Part shown: one piece after another, positions 6,873-14,288 of the stretch
Layout of the letters: every line of letters starts with the position of its first letter
Position numbering within the stretch: the first letter of the stretch is position 1
Assembly (NCBI GenBank): GCA_964638715.1
Contig: CAZWZF010000060.1
Span: 1-28,415, forward strand
From: JBAXQQ01 sp037131695
GTDB taxonomy: Bacteria > Armatimonadota > Hebobacteria > CAIYQO01
Reading direction: 5' to 3'
Length of the DNA: 28,415 nt
Program-made: the position numbers and the translations under genes
Notes under the pieces: generated by a model
Told to the model about the DNA's origin: nothing
The model's database searches: none
Seen by the model: only the letters and a program-made list of their open reading frames with translations

Positions 6873-8522
6873 TTAAATTTGGTACTTGTTCAGTTTTTTC
6901 ATGCGCGGGTCATTCCATAGTGGCGCAAAGAGTGGTTCTTCAACAACGTAGGTTGTATCGTAACCTAACTTCATCGCCGCGCGCAGGTCGGCAAAGGCTG
7001 CGGTTATCTTGCCTGTTTGTGCCCGCAGTGCTGCCCGCACCAGCAAACCGCGCACGTAAAACGGGTCGACTTTCAACAACCTGTTCACCACGTCAGACGC
7101 GTCATTCATATCGCCAACCCGCAGGTGGCACAACGCCAGCATCCACATGGCTTCCGGGTTATCCGGACGACGATGCAGGCTTTCTAAAAACGCATTGCGG
7201 GCATCGGCAGAGCGATTTAAATCAATCATCAACATTCTGCCCATATACAGCCAGGGTTTCTCGTCACCCGGGTCCAATTCGCAGGCTTTGTCAAAACATT
7301 CCATCGCCTCAACATACTTTTTATTGCCGACGTAGGACAGCGCACGAATCACCCACAGCGACGCGTCATCGCCGTAATCACCGGTAGCGCGTTCGATAGC
7401 GCGCAGTGCCTCGTCAAAACGGTTTTGTTCGTGATATAGCTTTGCCAGCGAGAACCAGGCCACAGACAGTTTTGGTTGTTTGTTTGCCGCTAATTCGATT
7501 TTCTGTTCACCTTCTATCACGATATCAACATCACTGCTTTCTATCATTAATCGGCCCTGAACGTATATCAATATCGCGTTATCCGGCTTTAGCTTCAGCA
7601 TTTCTTCAATGCTCTCCAACGCCGGCGCAACGGCATCTATCTCTATTGCCAGGTCAACTATCCGCAATGCCGCTTCCAACACTTCGTCATCCAACTCCAG
7701 GGTGGTCAGGTATTCGGTAATCGCCTGTTCTTCCTTGCCTGCCCTTTCCAGCATGGTGCCATACGCCAGGTGATTCACTGCCACATCCGGCTCTAAATCG
7801 ATGGCTTTTTCAATCAATGTCTGCGCCTCTTCCGAAAGGCCGATGGCATCTAAAGAAGTAGCGCGGTTATATAACAGAATCCCGGTTTCGCCTTCTAATT
7901 CTTCCAACTTATCCCAAATTGCAATCGCTTCGGAATGACGCGCTAAATATGACAGCGTTGCCCCGTATAATCGCAAAATATCCGGGTCATCGTCCATTTT
8001 ATTGTATAATAACTCGGCATATTTAAATGCTTCATGAAATCTACCAACATCGCATAAATCAAGTGCGTAATAATACAGATTTTCCTGGTCTTCCGGTTCC
8101 AATGCCAGCGCATCTTCACGAGCGACCAGCGCTTCATTTATTCTGCCCAACTGCTCCATAGCATCTGCCTGTGCCATATAGGCCCCAGCATCGTGCGAAT
8201 CCAGCTTTATGGCGCGGTTTGCGCTTATCAGCGCGTCCTGGTAATGCTGCAAATACGACAACTGGTGTGCCGATTCCACCTGGATATCAATGTCATCAAG
8301 GTTGCTGTCCGCCGCTTTTAAAATCTCGTCAACCGCCTCTTCCTGACGTTCCATCTGACCGTATGCGCTGCCGCGAAAAAGCTGTACCCAGCCATTATTC
8401 GGCGACTTCTCCTCTGCCTGTGCCAATATCTCCAAAGCTTCCTCTGGATTATTTATCTGCAGCAAATTATGCGCGCGGTCTATTAATTCCTCAACTTCGC
8501 CTTCGCCATCAAACGGCTCCAT
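6873..8522 (-). CDS. Tetratricopeptide repeat (TPR) protein
   Basis: A 549-aa acidic, soluble protein made almost entirely of 34-residue helix-turn-helix TPR units, about fourteen in a row, from residue 8 (ELIDRAHNLLQINNPEEALE) to the end. Typical units are DAGAYMAQADAMEQLGRINE and AVNHLAYGTMLERAGKEEQA. The tail LFAPLWNDPRMKKL is a common end of bacterial TPR proteins. No signal peptide, membrane helix or catalytic domain is visible, so it is probably a cytoplasmic scaffold for protein contacts; partners are unknown. The ATG has AAGGG about eight bases upstream. A candidate promoter and a perfect 17-base palindrome lie in front, so its expression may be controlled. It is separated from the proteasome-like operon by about 150 bases of repeat DNA. 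Confidence 0.92.
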   Translation of the reverse strand: MEPFDGEGEVEELIDRAHNLLQINNPEEALEILAQAEEKSPNNGWVQLFRGSAYGQMERQEEAVDEILKAADSNLDDIDIQVESAHQLSYLQHYQDALISANRAIKLDSHDAGAYMAQADAMEQLGRINEALVAREDALALEPEDQENLYYYALDLCDVGRFHEAFKYAELLYNKMDDDPDILRLYGATLSYLARHSEAIAIWDKLEELEGETGILLYNRATSLDAIGLSEEAQTLIEKAIDLEPDVAVNHLAYGTMLERAGKEEQAITEYLTTLELDDEVLEAALRIVDLAIEIDAVAPALESIEEMLKLKPDNAILIYVQGRLMIESSDVDIVIEGEQKIELAANKQPKLSVAWFSLAKLYHEQNRFDEALRAIERATGDYGDDASLWVIRALSYVGNKKYVEAMECFDKACELDPGDEKPWLYMGRMLMIDLNRSADARNAFLESLHRRPDNPEAMWMLALCHLRVGDMNDASDVVNRLLKVDPFYVRGLLVRAALRAQTGKITAAFADLRAAMKLGYDTTYVVEEPLFAPLWNDPRMKKLNKYQI

Positions 8523-8556
8523 TTACCCAACCCTTTCAAATACTGACAGGCTAAAA

Positions 8557-8573
8557 CTATACAAGATGTATAG
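8557..8573. promoter_or_regulatory. Operator-like palindrome in front of the TPR gene
   Basis: CTATACAAGATGTATAG is a perfect inverted repeat with 7-base arms and a 3-base centre. It sits downstream of the candidate start site of the TPR promoter, about 35 bases before the ATG, where a dimeric repressor would block transcription. It also contains a TATAGT (-) that could act as a second -10. Confidence 0.45.
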
Positions 8574-8592
8574 AAGCCCCAGTAACAAATGG

Positions 8593-8622
8593 ATTATACC
8601 CGAATTAGCCGGTTTTAGTCAT
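8593..8622 (-). promoter_or_regulatory. Candidate promoter of the TPR gene
   Basis: Read on the minus strand: ATGACT (8617-8622), an 18-base spacer, then a perfect TATAAT (8593-8598). ATGACT matches four of six bases of TTGACA. Start of transcription would be near 8586, leaving a 60-base leader that holds the palindrome at 8557-8573. Confidence 0.4.
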
Positions 8623-8669
8623 TTTTGAGAAGAAACCAGTGTAGAAAGTTATGAGGTTATTGTTTTAGA

Positions 8670-8790
8670 AGGAGTTTGGGAGATAAGGGAATAGATGGGA
8701 GGAATGGGAGATATGAGAGCATTTTTCACCAAAGAAATTCGGGCTAACCATTCTTCCCATTCCTCCCATAGTTCCCATTCTTCCCATTAA
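8670..8790. repeat. Purine/pyrimidine stem-loop after the URO-D gene
   Basis: ATGGGAGGAATGGGA at 8695-8709 is perfectly complementary to TCCCATTCCTCCCAT at 8755-8769; further GGGA and TTCCCATT units flank both arms, so alternative registers are possible. The loop is about 45 bases. On the minus strand it begins directly after the URO-D stop and could protect or end that transcript. There is no U-tract, so it is not a standard intrinsic terminator. The units look like a degenerate tandem repeat. Confidence 0.6.
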
Positions 8791-8793
8791 TAA

Positions 8794-9861
8794 CTAACCA
8801 ATATTCGAAATATCCCGCACAAATTTTACCGCATCTTTTGCCATCTGCTTATCTGTTCCGGTGGCGGTTACTACTATGGCACGGATATCTTTTAGCTGGT
8901 CTTTTATTTGCAGCAGGTCGGATGGGCTGCAGTCGAACATGAGCGCATTGCCGCCGGATGCTTCGTATAATTCTTTCAGGCGATCGATTGCCGGCGGGCA
9001 GTTGGGGTCGTTGGAGATTTGAATCATGGAGTTTTGCACGTAACTGCCGATTACTCCCTGCAAATTTGCCCCCATCATGTGGTGGTGGATTGCCACAGTG
9101 CCAAACTCTTCCTGTATCTTTTTGCTCCAGGGTTGTCCCCATTCGGCGGATACATTTGGTCCGCACATATCCATGGTATCCTCGGACATGAAGATGGCAT
9201 TTTTCGGCGCCATCGCGCCCCAGAAAGGCATGCCGGGTCGGTCGGCGGGGATTAAGGTTCGCAAATCTTTCTCAAACGCGATGATGGTGTCGGTGCATCG
9301 CCGCATTAATTCGGTCATTTCGTCAGGATAGTCATAAAAGTCGATGAAGATATCGTTGCCGCGGATGGCATTCGCCAAATCGAGCGGCGAATAATGGTTG
9401 TGACCGTTGAATAGATATGGCTGGCTGGCACGATTGCCCCAATATTGAACCATCTCTTTCATTATTTTAACCCAACGATTTTCCGGGTTATAGACAACTT
9501 CATTCAGACGGTCAAATCCGTTTTCACCACTCAAAGGGTGCGGCGCCCAACTTGTCCACTCAGAAAACTCTACCAGCAAGTCAAAAATAAAAGTGTGGTG
9601 AATGGCAATGCCAAGGTCCGGCGTCATCCAGGGGATTAAATCGTCGCCGGCTTGCTCGCTCCATTCCAACATGCCTTCGGCGCATATCGCCATATCTTCC
9701 GCCATCTCCAGGTGGCCGCCATTATTGAAATCGTATTCAAACAGGTTTTTCTTTCGCACCCAGTATGGGTCCTGGCGCACGACGATCATTAAATCGCCGG
9801 GTTTATTGGAATCGTAAAACCGCTGGTATCTCTCCGCGCGGGATTTTATAGCTTGCATCAT
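8794..9861 (-). CDS. Uroporphyrinogen decarboxylase superfamily protein (not HemE)
   Basis: A 356-aa TIM-barrel protein of the URO-D superfamily, which includes haem-pathway HemE and the corrinoid methyltransferases MtaA/CmuA. Visible blocks include SRAERYQRFYDSNKPGDLMI, the central YLFNGHNHYSPLDLANAIRG, EDTMDMCGPNVSAEWGQPW, AIHHHMMGANLQ and the late ALMFDCSP. The HemE N-terminal arginine signature is absent. The Cys-containing zinc motif of the methyltransferases is replaced by HHHMMG, with a later Asp-Cys. Family members of this type are abundant in carbohydrate-degrading PVC-like bacteria and mostly have no known reaction; methyl transfer or demethylation is a guess. The ATG at 9861 with AAGGA ten bases upstream is chosen, because the longer frame translates the family A repeat. 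Confidence 0.75.
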   Translation of the reverse strand: MMQAIKSRAERYQRFYDSNKPGDLMIVVRQDPYWVRKKNLFEYDFNNGGHLEMAEDMAICAEGMLEWSEQAGDDLIPWMTPDLGIAIHHTFIFDLLVEFSEWTSWAPHPLSGENGFDRLNEVVYNPENRWVKIMKEMVQYWGNRASQPYLFNGHNHYSPLDLANAIRGNDIFIDFYDYPDEMTELMRRCTDTIIAFEKDLRTLIPADRPGMPFWGAMAPKNAIFMSEDTMDMCGPNVSAEWGQPWSKKIQEEFGTVAIHHHMMGANLQGVIGSYVQNSMIQISNDPNCPPAIDRLKELYEASGGNALMFDCSPSDLLQIKDQLKDIRAIVVTATGTDKQMAKDAVKFVRDISNIG

Positions 9862-9885
9862 ATTAGAATATTCCTTGTTAATGAA

Positions 9886-9949
9886 TTTAACCACAAAGAA
9901 CACAAAGAGCACAAAAAACTATGTGTTCTTTGCGTTCTTTGTGGTTAAT
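9886..9949. repeat. Inverted repeat of 9-base-period motif (family A, copy 2)
   Basis: TTAACCACAAAGAACACA at 9887 onward (to 9912) faces its complement at 9922-9948 ending TTTGTGGTTAA: about 27 pairs with two mismatches and a loop under ten bases. Each arm is a tandem of CACAAAGA units with a nine-base period. It is the same family as 1836-1957, with CACAAAG in place of CACGAAA and a far shorter loop. It lies in the leader of the URO-D gene, so the transcript would carry a long hairpin before the ribosome site. Confidence 0.75.
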
Positions 9950-9989
9950 TATTTGTTAGGCGCAAAATTAAATACAACAGTATGCCGAT

Positions 9990-10018
9990 ATTGTATACAT
10001 CTTTAACATAAATTGCAA
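9990..10018 (-). promoter_or_regulatory. Candidate promoter of the URO-D gene
   Basis: Minus strand TTGCAA (10013-10018), a 17-base spacer, TACAAT (9990-9995). Transcription would begin near 9983 and run through the family A hairpin at 9886-9949 before the ATG at 9861. The site is back to back with the promoter of the glycosidase-like gene. Confidence 0.5.
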
Positions 10019-10036
10019 TAATTCGTAAAAAACCTA

Positions 10037-10064
10037 TTGCAGTTATTAAAAAGGTTGCTATAAT
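10037..10064 (+). promoter_or_regulatory. Candidate promoter of the glycosidase-like gene
   Basis: TTGCAG (10037-10042), a 16-base spacer and a perfect TATAAT (10059-10064) precede the ATG at 10124 by about 60 bases. The -35 is weak (TTG only). The pair of divergent promoters suggests joint control of the two neighbouring genes. Confidence 0.5.
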
Positions 10065-10123
10065 TGGCAGGTGTAAATATATTCAATTTGTATTTAAAAT
10101 ATTCAATCATAAAGGTAATTACA

Positions 10124-12166
10124 ATGACAACAAAAATGCTGAAATTGGGCGACTCTTCTTTTGAACTGTTAACTGATGGCGATAGTTTTACTGGTATTGG
10201 CGCGATAACCATTGGCGACACAGTGGTTCGTTCCGGCCGCTTACCGTTGCGTCCATTCACGCAATCATTCTCCGGCAATCAGTTGAGCGTGTTAAAACTG
10301 CGCAGTGTTGACACCGGTACCGACGAATTACGCATTCGCCTGACAGCAGAGTTTTCACCCATGCCGGTAAAACTCATGCGCGACCACAGTTTTGACCCGA
10401 TTCATGAACTTGGCGACTGGAACACTGAAGTTATTTCAGGATTAGGTGAGATTGACATCGTAATTAAAAAAGCCGCAGACTCTTTTAACGGCGTTGAATT
10501 TGGCGGTTTTTCGTATCATTATGAATATGACAGCAAAAATATCGCGCTGTTTTACCTGCTTGATATGGCGAGTTGGGAATTAGACGGCGATATCGTCGGC
10601 TGCACAGTATATACACAATCTTCATGTTCACCACCGGTGGTTAAATTTGATAATGACACTGTATGGTCTACCGAAGGATTTTTATTCTTTCTGGTTGACG
10701 GCGGGCAAAACCCGGTAATGACCCACAACCTGCCGCGTTGGGCTGGACATGGCTCATTTGATTTTCAATTCAAGGGTGATGTCACCATGGTCGGTGTATT
10801 TGAACGGGTCGAATTAATACGTTCAGTAGTATGCCGTGATGCAGAAAAAGCGGAATTAAAAACTTTTGATAAGCACATCTTTGACAATACCATGAAATAC
10901 AGTACCGCAGCAAAGTCGATAATGATAAATAAAGGCGCGAAAACAGTCACCGACCAGCAGAATATCTGGACCTGGGTATCTGAAGAAGTAGACAACCGCG
11001 CCCGTGCAGAATATGGCATTAAAGATGAACCGATGGTGGTAGACCTGTACCAGAACTTCTGGCGCAATTTCCAACTGGAAGACTATTACAAAGACCTGGT
11101 ACCGGCAGCGGCGAATATCGGCGCAAAGAGAATATTTGTCGATAACCTGAAGAAATCATCAATGACCGAAGACGCTCCGCTGAAAGGAAAATGGCAGTGG
11201 AACATGTGCTGCGGCCATGAATATGAAATAGCCGACATGTTTGGTGGTAATGCCGGAGTGAAAGATTTCGTCAGCAAATGCGCTGATCAGGGTGTGCAGG
11301 TGATGATATGGACCAATAACGACCAATCACTGGCAAGTCCAATTAATTCTTCCGAACGCGACGAAAAAGGTTGGTATGTGTTGCTGGAAGACTGTCGTCT
11401 TAAATACGGCGGGGCATACGCCGGCTGCATGAGCGTGCTTGATTTCTCCGTCCCTGACGCCCTGAACTATTTTGTGGACAGCCACCTGAAAATCGCGGAA
11501 GAAACCGGATTAACCTCGTTGTTCTTTGACAGTTTTTACAACCTTGGTTTCATGCCGATCAGCTATCGAAACTGTTCGCCGCATACCATGTGGAAAGGCT
11601 GCCTTTCCATGGTAAAATCGCTTCAGGACGCAGGGATAAATTTGGAAATCGAGTCGTTTGGCCCGTTCGGCAAGCCATGCCATGGCCATCCGTCATCATA
11701 TAACATGGATACAATCTTTATTTGCTATCGCGTGGGACTGGGCAATGATTACACCACCGTACCGACCAATAACCCGATAGTCGTGCAAAAAGATTTATCA
11801 ATGTCAGCAGACTTCTACAGCCTTGCCCACAAGGCAGGTTTGGCATCAGCCACCGCCATGTTCAATGCTGATAATATCCGTATCGACCAGCGTTGGAGCA
11901 GCGAGCAAGTCAAGATGCTTAAGATTTACCACGACAACCTGGAATCGATGCACACCCGCTATCTGCAGCAGGACGGGTTGGCGGTTATCTGGCACAATGC
12001 CGAAAAGACCCAGGCAGTTATCTGGAACTTCGCAGACCGCAAGGTTAAACTGCCAGGCGTTGTGACAAACATGTCTACCGGTGAAAAATTAACCGACGGC
12101 GAATACAGCTTGAATGCGAATAACATCTATTCGGTGACTGGTGTGGAATTGCCGACAGGGATTTAG
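10124..12166 (+). CDS. Putative glycoside hydrolase, TIM barrel (clan-D/GH36-like)
   Basis: A 680-aa protein with an N-terminal beta-sandwich (about 1-270), a TIM barrel (about 300-600) and a short C-terminal beta domain ending VTNMSTGEKLTDGEYSLN, the layout of alpha-galactosidase-like enzymes. Barrel strands are PMVVDLYQNFW, AKRIFVDN, VQVMIWTNNDQ, LTSLFFDSFYN and INLEIESFG. By analogy with clan-D enzymes, Asp469 in LFFDSF is a good nucleophile candidate and Glu510 or a nearby acid could be the partner; this is inference. No signal peptide is present, so it should act in the cytoplasm on imported oligosaccharide. The ATG at 10124 with AAAGGT seven bases upstream is preferred over a longer TTG frame. 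Family assignment is uncertain. Confidence 0.65.
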   Translation: MTTKMLKLGDSSFELLTDGDSFTGIGAITIGDTVVRSGRLPLRPFTQSFSGNQLSVLKLRSVDTGTDELRIRLTAEFSPMPVKLMRDHSFDPIHELGDWNTEVISGLGEIDIVIKKAADSFNGVEFGGFSYHYEYDSKNIALFYLLDMASWELDGDIVGCTVYTQSSCSPPVVKFDNDTVWSTEGFLFFLVDGGQNPVMTHNLPRWAGHGSFDFQFKGDVTMVGVFERVELIRSVVCRDAEKAELKTFDKHIFDNTMKYSTAAKSIMINKGAKTVTDQQNIWTWVSEEVDNRARAEYGIKDEPMVVDLYQNFWRNFQLEDYYKDLVPAAANIGAKRIFVDNLKKSSMTEDAPLKGKWQWNMCCGHEYEIADMFGGNAGVKDFVSKCADQGVQVMIWTNNDQSLASPINSSERDEKGWYVLLEDCRLKYGGAYAGCMSVLDFSVPDALNYFVDSHLKIAEETGLTSLFFDSFYNLGFMPISYRNCSPHTMWKGCLSMVKSLQDAGINLEIESFGPFGKPCHGHPSSYNMDTIFICYRVGLGNDYTTVPTNNPIVVQKDLSMSADFYSLAHKAGLASATAMFNADNIRIDQRWSSEQVKMLKIYHDNLESMHTRYLQQDGLAVIWHNAEKTQAVIWNFADRKVKLPGVVTNMSTGEKLTDGEYSLNANNIYSVTGVELPTGI

Positions 12167-12219
12167 AATTAAAAATTAAAAATGAATAATTAAAAATTAC
12201 GAATTGCGAATTACGAAGG

Positions 12220-12354
12220 CTTCAGGGACTGACATCAAGCGGCGAAGCCGTGCCGTGTCTGTCCCAAAAAGTAGGGAAACGTCTTATTATACCGGTTCGT
12301 CATGTTGGGACAGACACGGGTTACCGTTCCGGCACATCCGTGTCAGTCCCGAAG
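12220..12354. repeat. REPIN-like double palindrome
   Basis: Two hairpin units face each other. The outer arms are CTTCAGGGACTGACA (12220-12234) and TGTCAGTCCCGAAG (12341-12354), one bulged base. The inner arms CCGTGTCTGTCCC (12253-12265) and GGGACAGACACGG (12307-12319) are a perfect 13-base complement. Each half can also fold on itself (GGGACTGACA with TGTCTGTCCC; GGGACAGACACGG with CCGTGTCAGTCCC, one mismatch each). A mini hairpin CGGC-GAA-GCCG sits at about 12240-12251. This is the organisation of REP doublets (REPINs), which are mobilised in trans by RAYT transposases; no such gene is in this window. AT-rich direct repeats (AATTAAAAAT, 12169-12198) precede it. Confidence 0.7.
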
Positions 12355-12363
12355 GCTCGCCTG

Positions 12364-12807
12364 TTATTTTATCCCGGACACCTTTGTCAGTACAGCGGTT
12401 GCGGTTACTGTGTCGGACGCTAAGGTTGCTGCATTTTTAGCGATGTCATTTCTTGAGTAAGCTGTTGTATTAATAGTCTGGGTTGGCGGATTGTTTACGT
12501 CGATTACTTGCCCGCTGTATGTGACAATTCGCAGGAACAGTTTAACGCTTTCACCCGGTCTTAATGCGCTTAACAGCCAACCGCCATTGTATACTTCTTT
12601 AGTGTAATCTTTGCCGCCAATGTCAAATATTCCTACTTTCCATTTGCTGTTCACAGTAGAATTACTGGTAATGATAAAATTATCCGGGACATTGCCGGTG
12701 TTTTTCACAATAATGGAAAATTCACTCTGGCGATTTATTGGCTGGTCTACCTTAATTGTTTGCTGGCTGCCATCATTATTTACCACCCCAAACCCAATCG
12801 GTGGCAT
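12364..12807 (-). pseudogene. Remnant of a secreted Ig-like repeat domain protein
   Basis: The 147 residues form a single beta-sandwich unit: GFGVVNNDGSQQTIKVDQ, then FSIIVKNTGNVPDNFIITS, WKVGIFDIGGKDYTKE, GGWLLSALRPGESVKLFLRI and a Thr-rich end. This pattern is one unit of the tandem extracellular repeats found in very large secreted proteins, with the usual sequence non-terminal gap DGNVADxF, GW and LxPGxS. Here it stands alone, without signal peptide, and its ATG has no ribosome site. An in-frame TAG lies four codons upstream, so the rest of the parent protein seems lost. The 100 bases upstream contain short open stretches in two frames (for example RAWNDSLPGTGL and LEYCDYLHAFNH) that may be further frameshifted debris. 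It abuts the REPIN-like element. It could be a real small protein, but a remnant is likelier. Confidence 0.5.
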
Positions 12808-12922
12808 GGTACGCTAAGCAATCGGGTACAGCACGGATACTGTGTTTTGCTGGTGATTGAAAGCATGTAGGTAATCGCAGTATTCAAGCCAGTCCCCGGC
12901 AAGCTATCGTTCCAAGCACGAA

Positions 12923-13477
12923 TCATTTTAAATGTTTTTCATGAAAATATTCAATATCATTCATATATATTATTTTAAAATCAGGATTTCGTTCGGTCAC
13001 ATATTGGATGAAAGGTATTAATAACTTTTCGTTATCGAAAAGAATTGGACGCATAAAATTTCTAAAGGGAATTCTAAAATCAGGAATATCTTTAAATGGT
13101 GGGGCGTATGTCATTAATACTCCATAAATAAGCAGAGAGCCATCTTTATGTTTCAACCGCAACGTGTGAAAAGAGATGTTATTTAAAAGTGATTCTATAT
13201 CTGCTATAGCTAATACTACAGTTCTTTTTCGGGATATAAATTTGCAGGTAACACCGTCAACGTTAATTTGATATACAACATCATGATAAATGAAAAGTTC
13301 AATGATACAGATGATGCTGAAACATATAGGATAAATAAATCCGGGGGTGGAGTATGCAGGATATAAATAGTTCCAGATGTAAGATGACAATGCCATGGTA
13401 AACAACACTATTACAAAAATAGTATCATTCCGCATTCGTTTTACAAAATAATGGTTGTGATAAATTGTCTCTGGCAT
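12923..13477 (-). CDS. Membrane protein with two TM helices and a PH-like domain (paralogue 2)
   Basis: An unrecognised 184-aa protein. Residues about 18-37 and 47-63 are two hydrophobic segments (IFVIVLFTMALSSYIW and IYPICFSIICIIELF), followed by a soluble domain that resembles small bacterial PH-like sensor domains: VYQINVDGVTCKFISRKRTV, ADIESL, LRLKHKDGSLLIYG, then FIQYVTERNPDFKII. The 176-aa protein next door shares this framework, so the two arose by tandem duplication. The ATG has AGGA seven bases upstream. It probably sits in the cytoplasmic membrane with the C-terminal domain in the cytoplasm. Function is unknown. AT-rich codon use differs from the housekeeping genes at the left end of the window, suggesting an accessory region. 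Confidence 0.8.
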   Translation of the reverse strand: MPETIYHNHYFVKRMRNDTIFVIVLFTMALSSYIWNYLYPAYSTPGFIYPICFSIICIIELFIYHDVVYQINVDGVTCKFISRKRTVVLAIADIESLLNNISFHTLRLKHKDGSLLIYGVLMTYAPPFKDIPDFRIPFRNFMRPILFDNEKLLIPFIQYVTERNPDFKIIYMNDIEYFHEKHLK

Positions 13478-13562
13478 TGTTGTGTCCTAATGAACTGATT
13501 TCTATTTGTATATTTGGATTTTAGTAGAGAATATCCTGCTTTTTTGCATTGATTAAAATGTT

Positions 13563-14093
13563 TTACTTCTTCTCACCATCCAACCCGTTAATTAATTTAA
13601 ATTTCTTGTTTCTTTCGCTGATGTATTTTATGAACGGGTCTATCATTTTTTCTTTTTCTGATGTTTTAAGAAGGAAGATTTTATTCCATCGCAGGTAGAA
13701 TTCCTTGTTCAGGTTGGCATCGTCAACCAAAAGATATCCATTTATCAGGATAAAACCAGCGGTATTTTTTAAACGTAGGGATAAGACGTTATTTGGTAAT
13801 GTAACGAGGGATTCTATATCTGTAACCGGCACGGTTGTTGACCTTATTCGCGAGATGAATGTGCAGGTGCTTTCGTTGATATCGATGCGAAATATCGCGT
13901 TGCGGTACATAATTAATTCAATTAGCGGTACTGCACTGGAACAGAAAATGATAAAAGCAAGAGCATAATGATTATGGTTAAACCTTGCCAGTACAATACC
14001 AGCAATCGCGACGCACCATAGCAGCAGAATGACGATAATCTGTTCTTTCATTAACTGTTTGTATTCTTTATTAAAATAGATGGTTTGCGCCAA
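13563..14093 (-). CDS. Membrane protein with two TM helices and a PH-like domain (paralogue 1)
   Basis: A 176-aa protein, paralogous to its downstream neighbour. Two hydrophobic segments at about 18-36 and 43-60 (IIVILLLWCVAIAGIVL and ALAFIIFCSSAVPLIEL) precede FRIDINESTCTFISRIRSTT, TDIESL, LRLKNTAGFILING and IKYISERNKKFKLI. The start is TTG at 14093: the next residues AQTIYFN line up with PETIYHN at the ATG of the paralogue, and AAGGGA lies about ten bases upstream. The two genes are 85 bases apart and probably one transcript. A palindrome-spaced promoter lies in front. No function can be assigned; a membrane-bound sensor or immunity-type role would be a guess. Confidence 0.8.
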   Translation of the reverse strand: MAQTIYFNKEYKQLMKEQIIVILLLWCVAIAGIVLARFNHNHYALAFIIFCSSAVPLIELIMYRNAIFRIDINESTCTFISRIRSTTVPVTDIESLVTLPNNVLSLRLKNTAGFILINGYLLVDDANLNKEFYLRWNKIFLLKTSEKEKMIDPFIKYISERNKKFKLINGLDGEKK

Positions 14094-14122
14094 GTCAGTT
14101 TTTCCCTTAAATCAGTATAGTT

Positions 14123-14151
14123 ATTATATTCCATAATGCGCCAATATGGAA
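14123..14151 (-). promoter_or_regulatory. Candidate promoter with operator filling the spacer
   Basis: On the minus strand a perfect TATAAT (14123-14128) is directly preceded by the inverted repeat TTCCATA-N9-TATGGAA (14129-14151), which fills the space where the spacer and -35 belong. No good -35 exists. That is the geometry of activator-dependent or repressor-controlled promoters. It would drive the two paralogous membrane protein genes. Confidence 0.45.
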
Positions 14152-14179
14152 TGATGTCAGGTATTTTTTATTTAAATTT

Positions 14180-14206
14180 TACATCGATTAATAGGATTAA
14201 TAAGAT
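14180..14206 (+). repeat. GATTAA-type repeat (family B, copy 2)
   Basis: CGATTAATAGGATTAATAAG followed by ATTATA contains three GATTAAT/GATTA units about ten bases apart. The 13-mer GATTAATAAGATT is shared, in the opposite orientation, with the region around 6793. It may be only the remains of a larger element. Confidence 0.4.
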
Positions 14207-14210
14207 TATA

Positions 14211-14238
14211 TTGACCGCTTTCTGCAAGCCGTGATAAA
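14211..14238 (+). promoter_or_regulatory. Candidate promoter of the M50-like gene
   Basis: TTGACC (14211-14216, five of six), a 16-base spacer and GATAAA (14233-14238, four of six). The start would be near 14245, some 44 bases before the ATG at 14289. It faces away from the promoter at 14123-14151. Confidence 0.45.
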
Positions 14239-14288
14239 CTGCCGCCATAGTTGTTATACAGCTAATGAAAATCAAGGAGAGTTTCGCG

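Noticed and set aside
8794..9861. True uroporphyrinogen decarboxylase (hemE)
   Set aside because: The N-terminal arginine-rich signature of HemE is absent and the central blocks differ; only the superfamily is supported.
9862..9912. Longer start for the URO-D protein (adds MLFVFFVVKFINKEY)
   Set aside because: The extension is encoded by the inverted repeat and lies before the AAGGA ribosome site; the ATG at 9861 is better.
12220..12354. CRISPR-like or attachment-site repeat
   Set aside because: Repeats are inverted, not direct with equal spacers, and no integrase or cas gene is present.
14265..14288. Upstream ATG for the M50-like peptidase
   Set aside because: It precedes the AAGGAGA ribosome site; the extra eight residues (MKIKESFA) are encoded by the ribosome site region itself.
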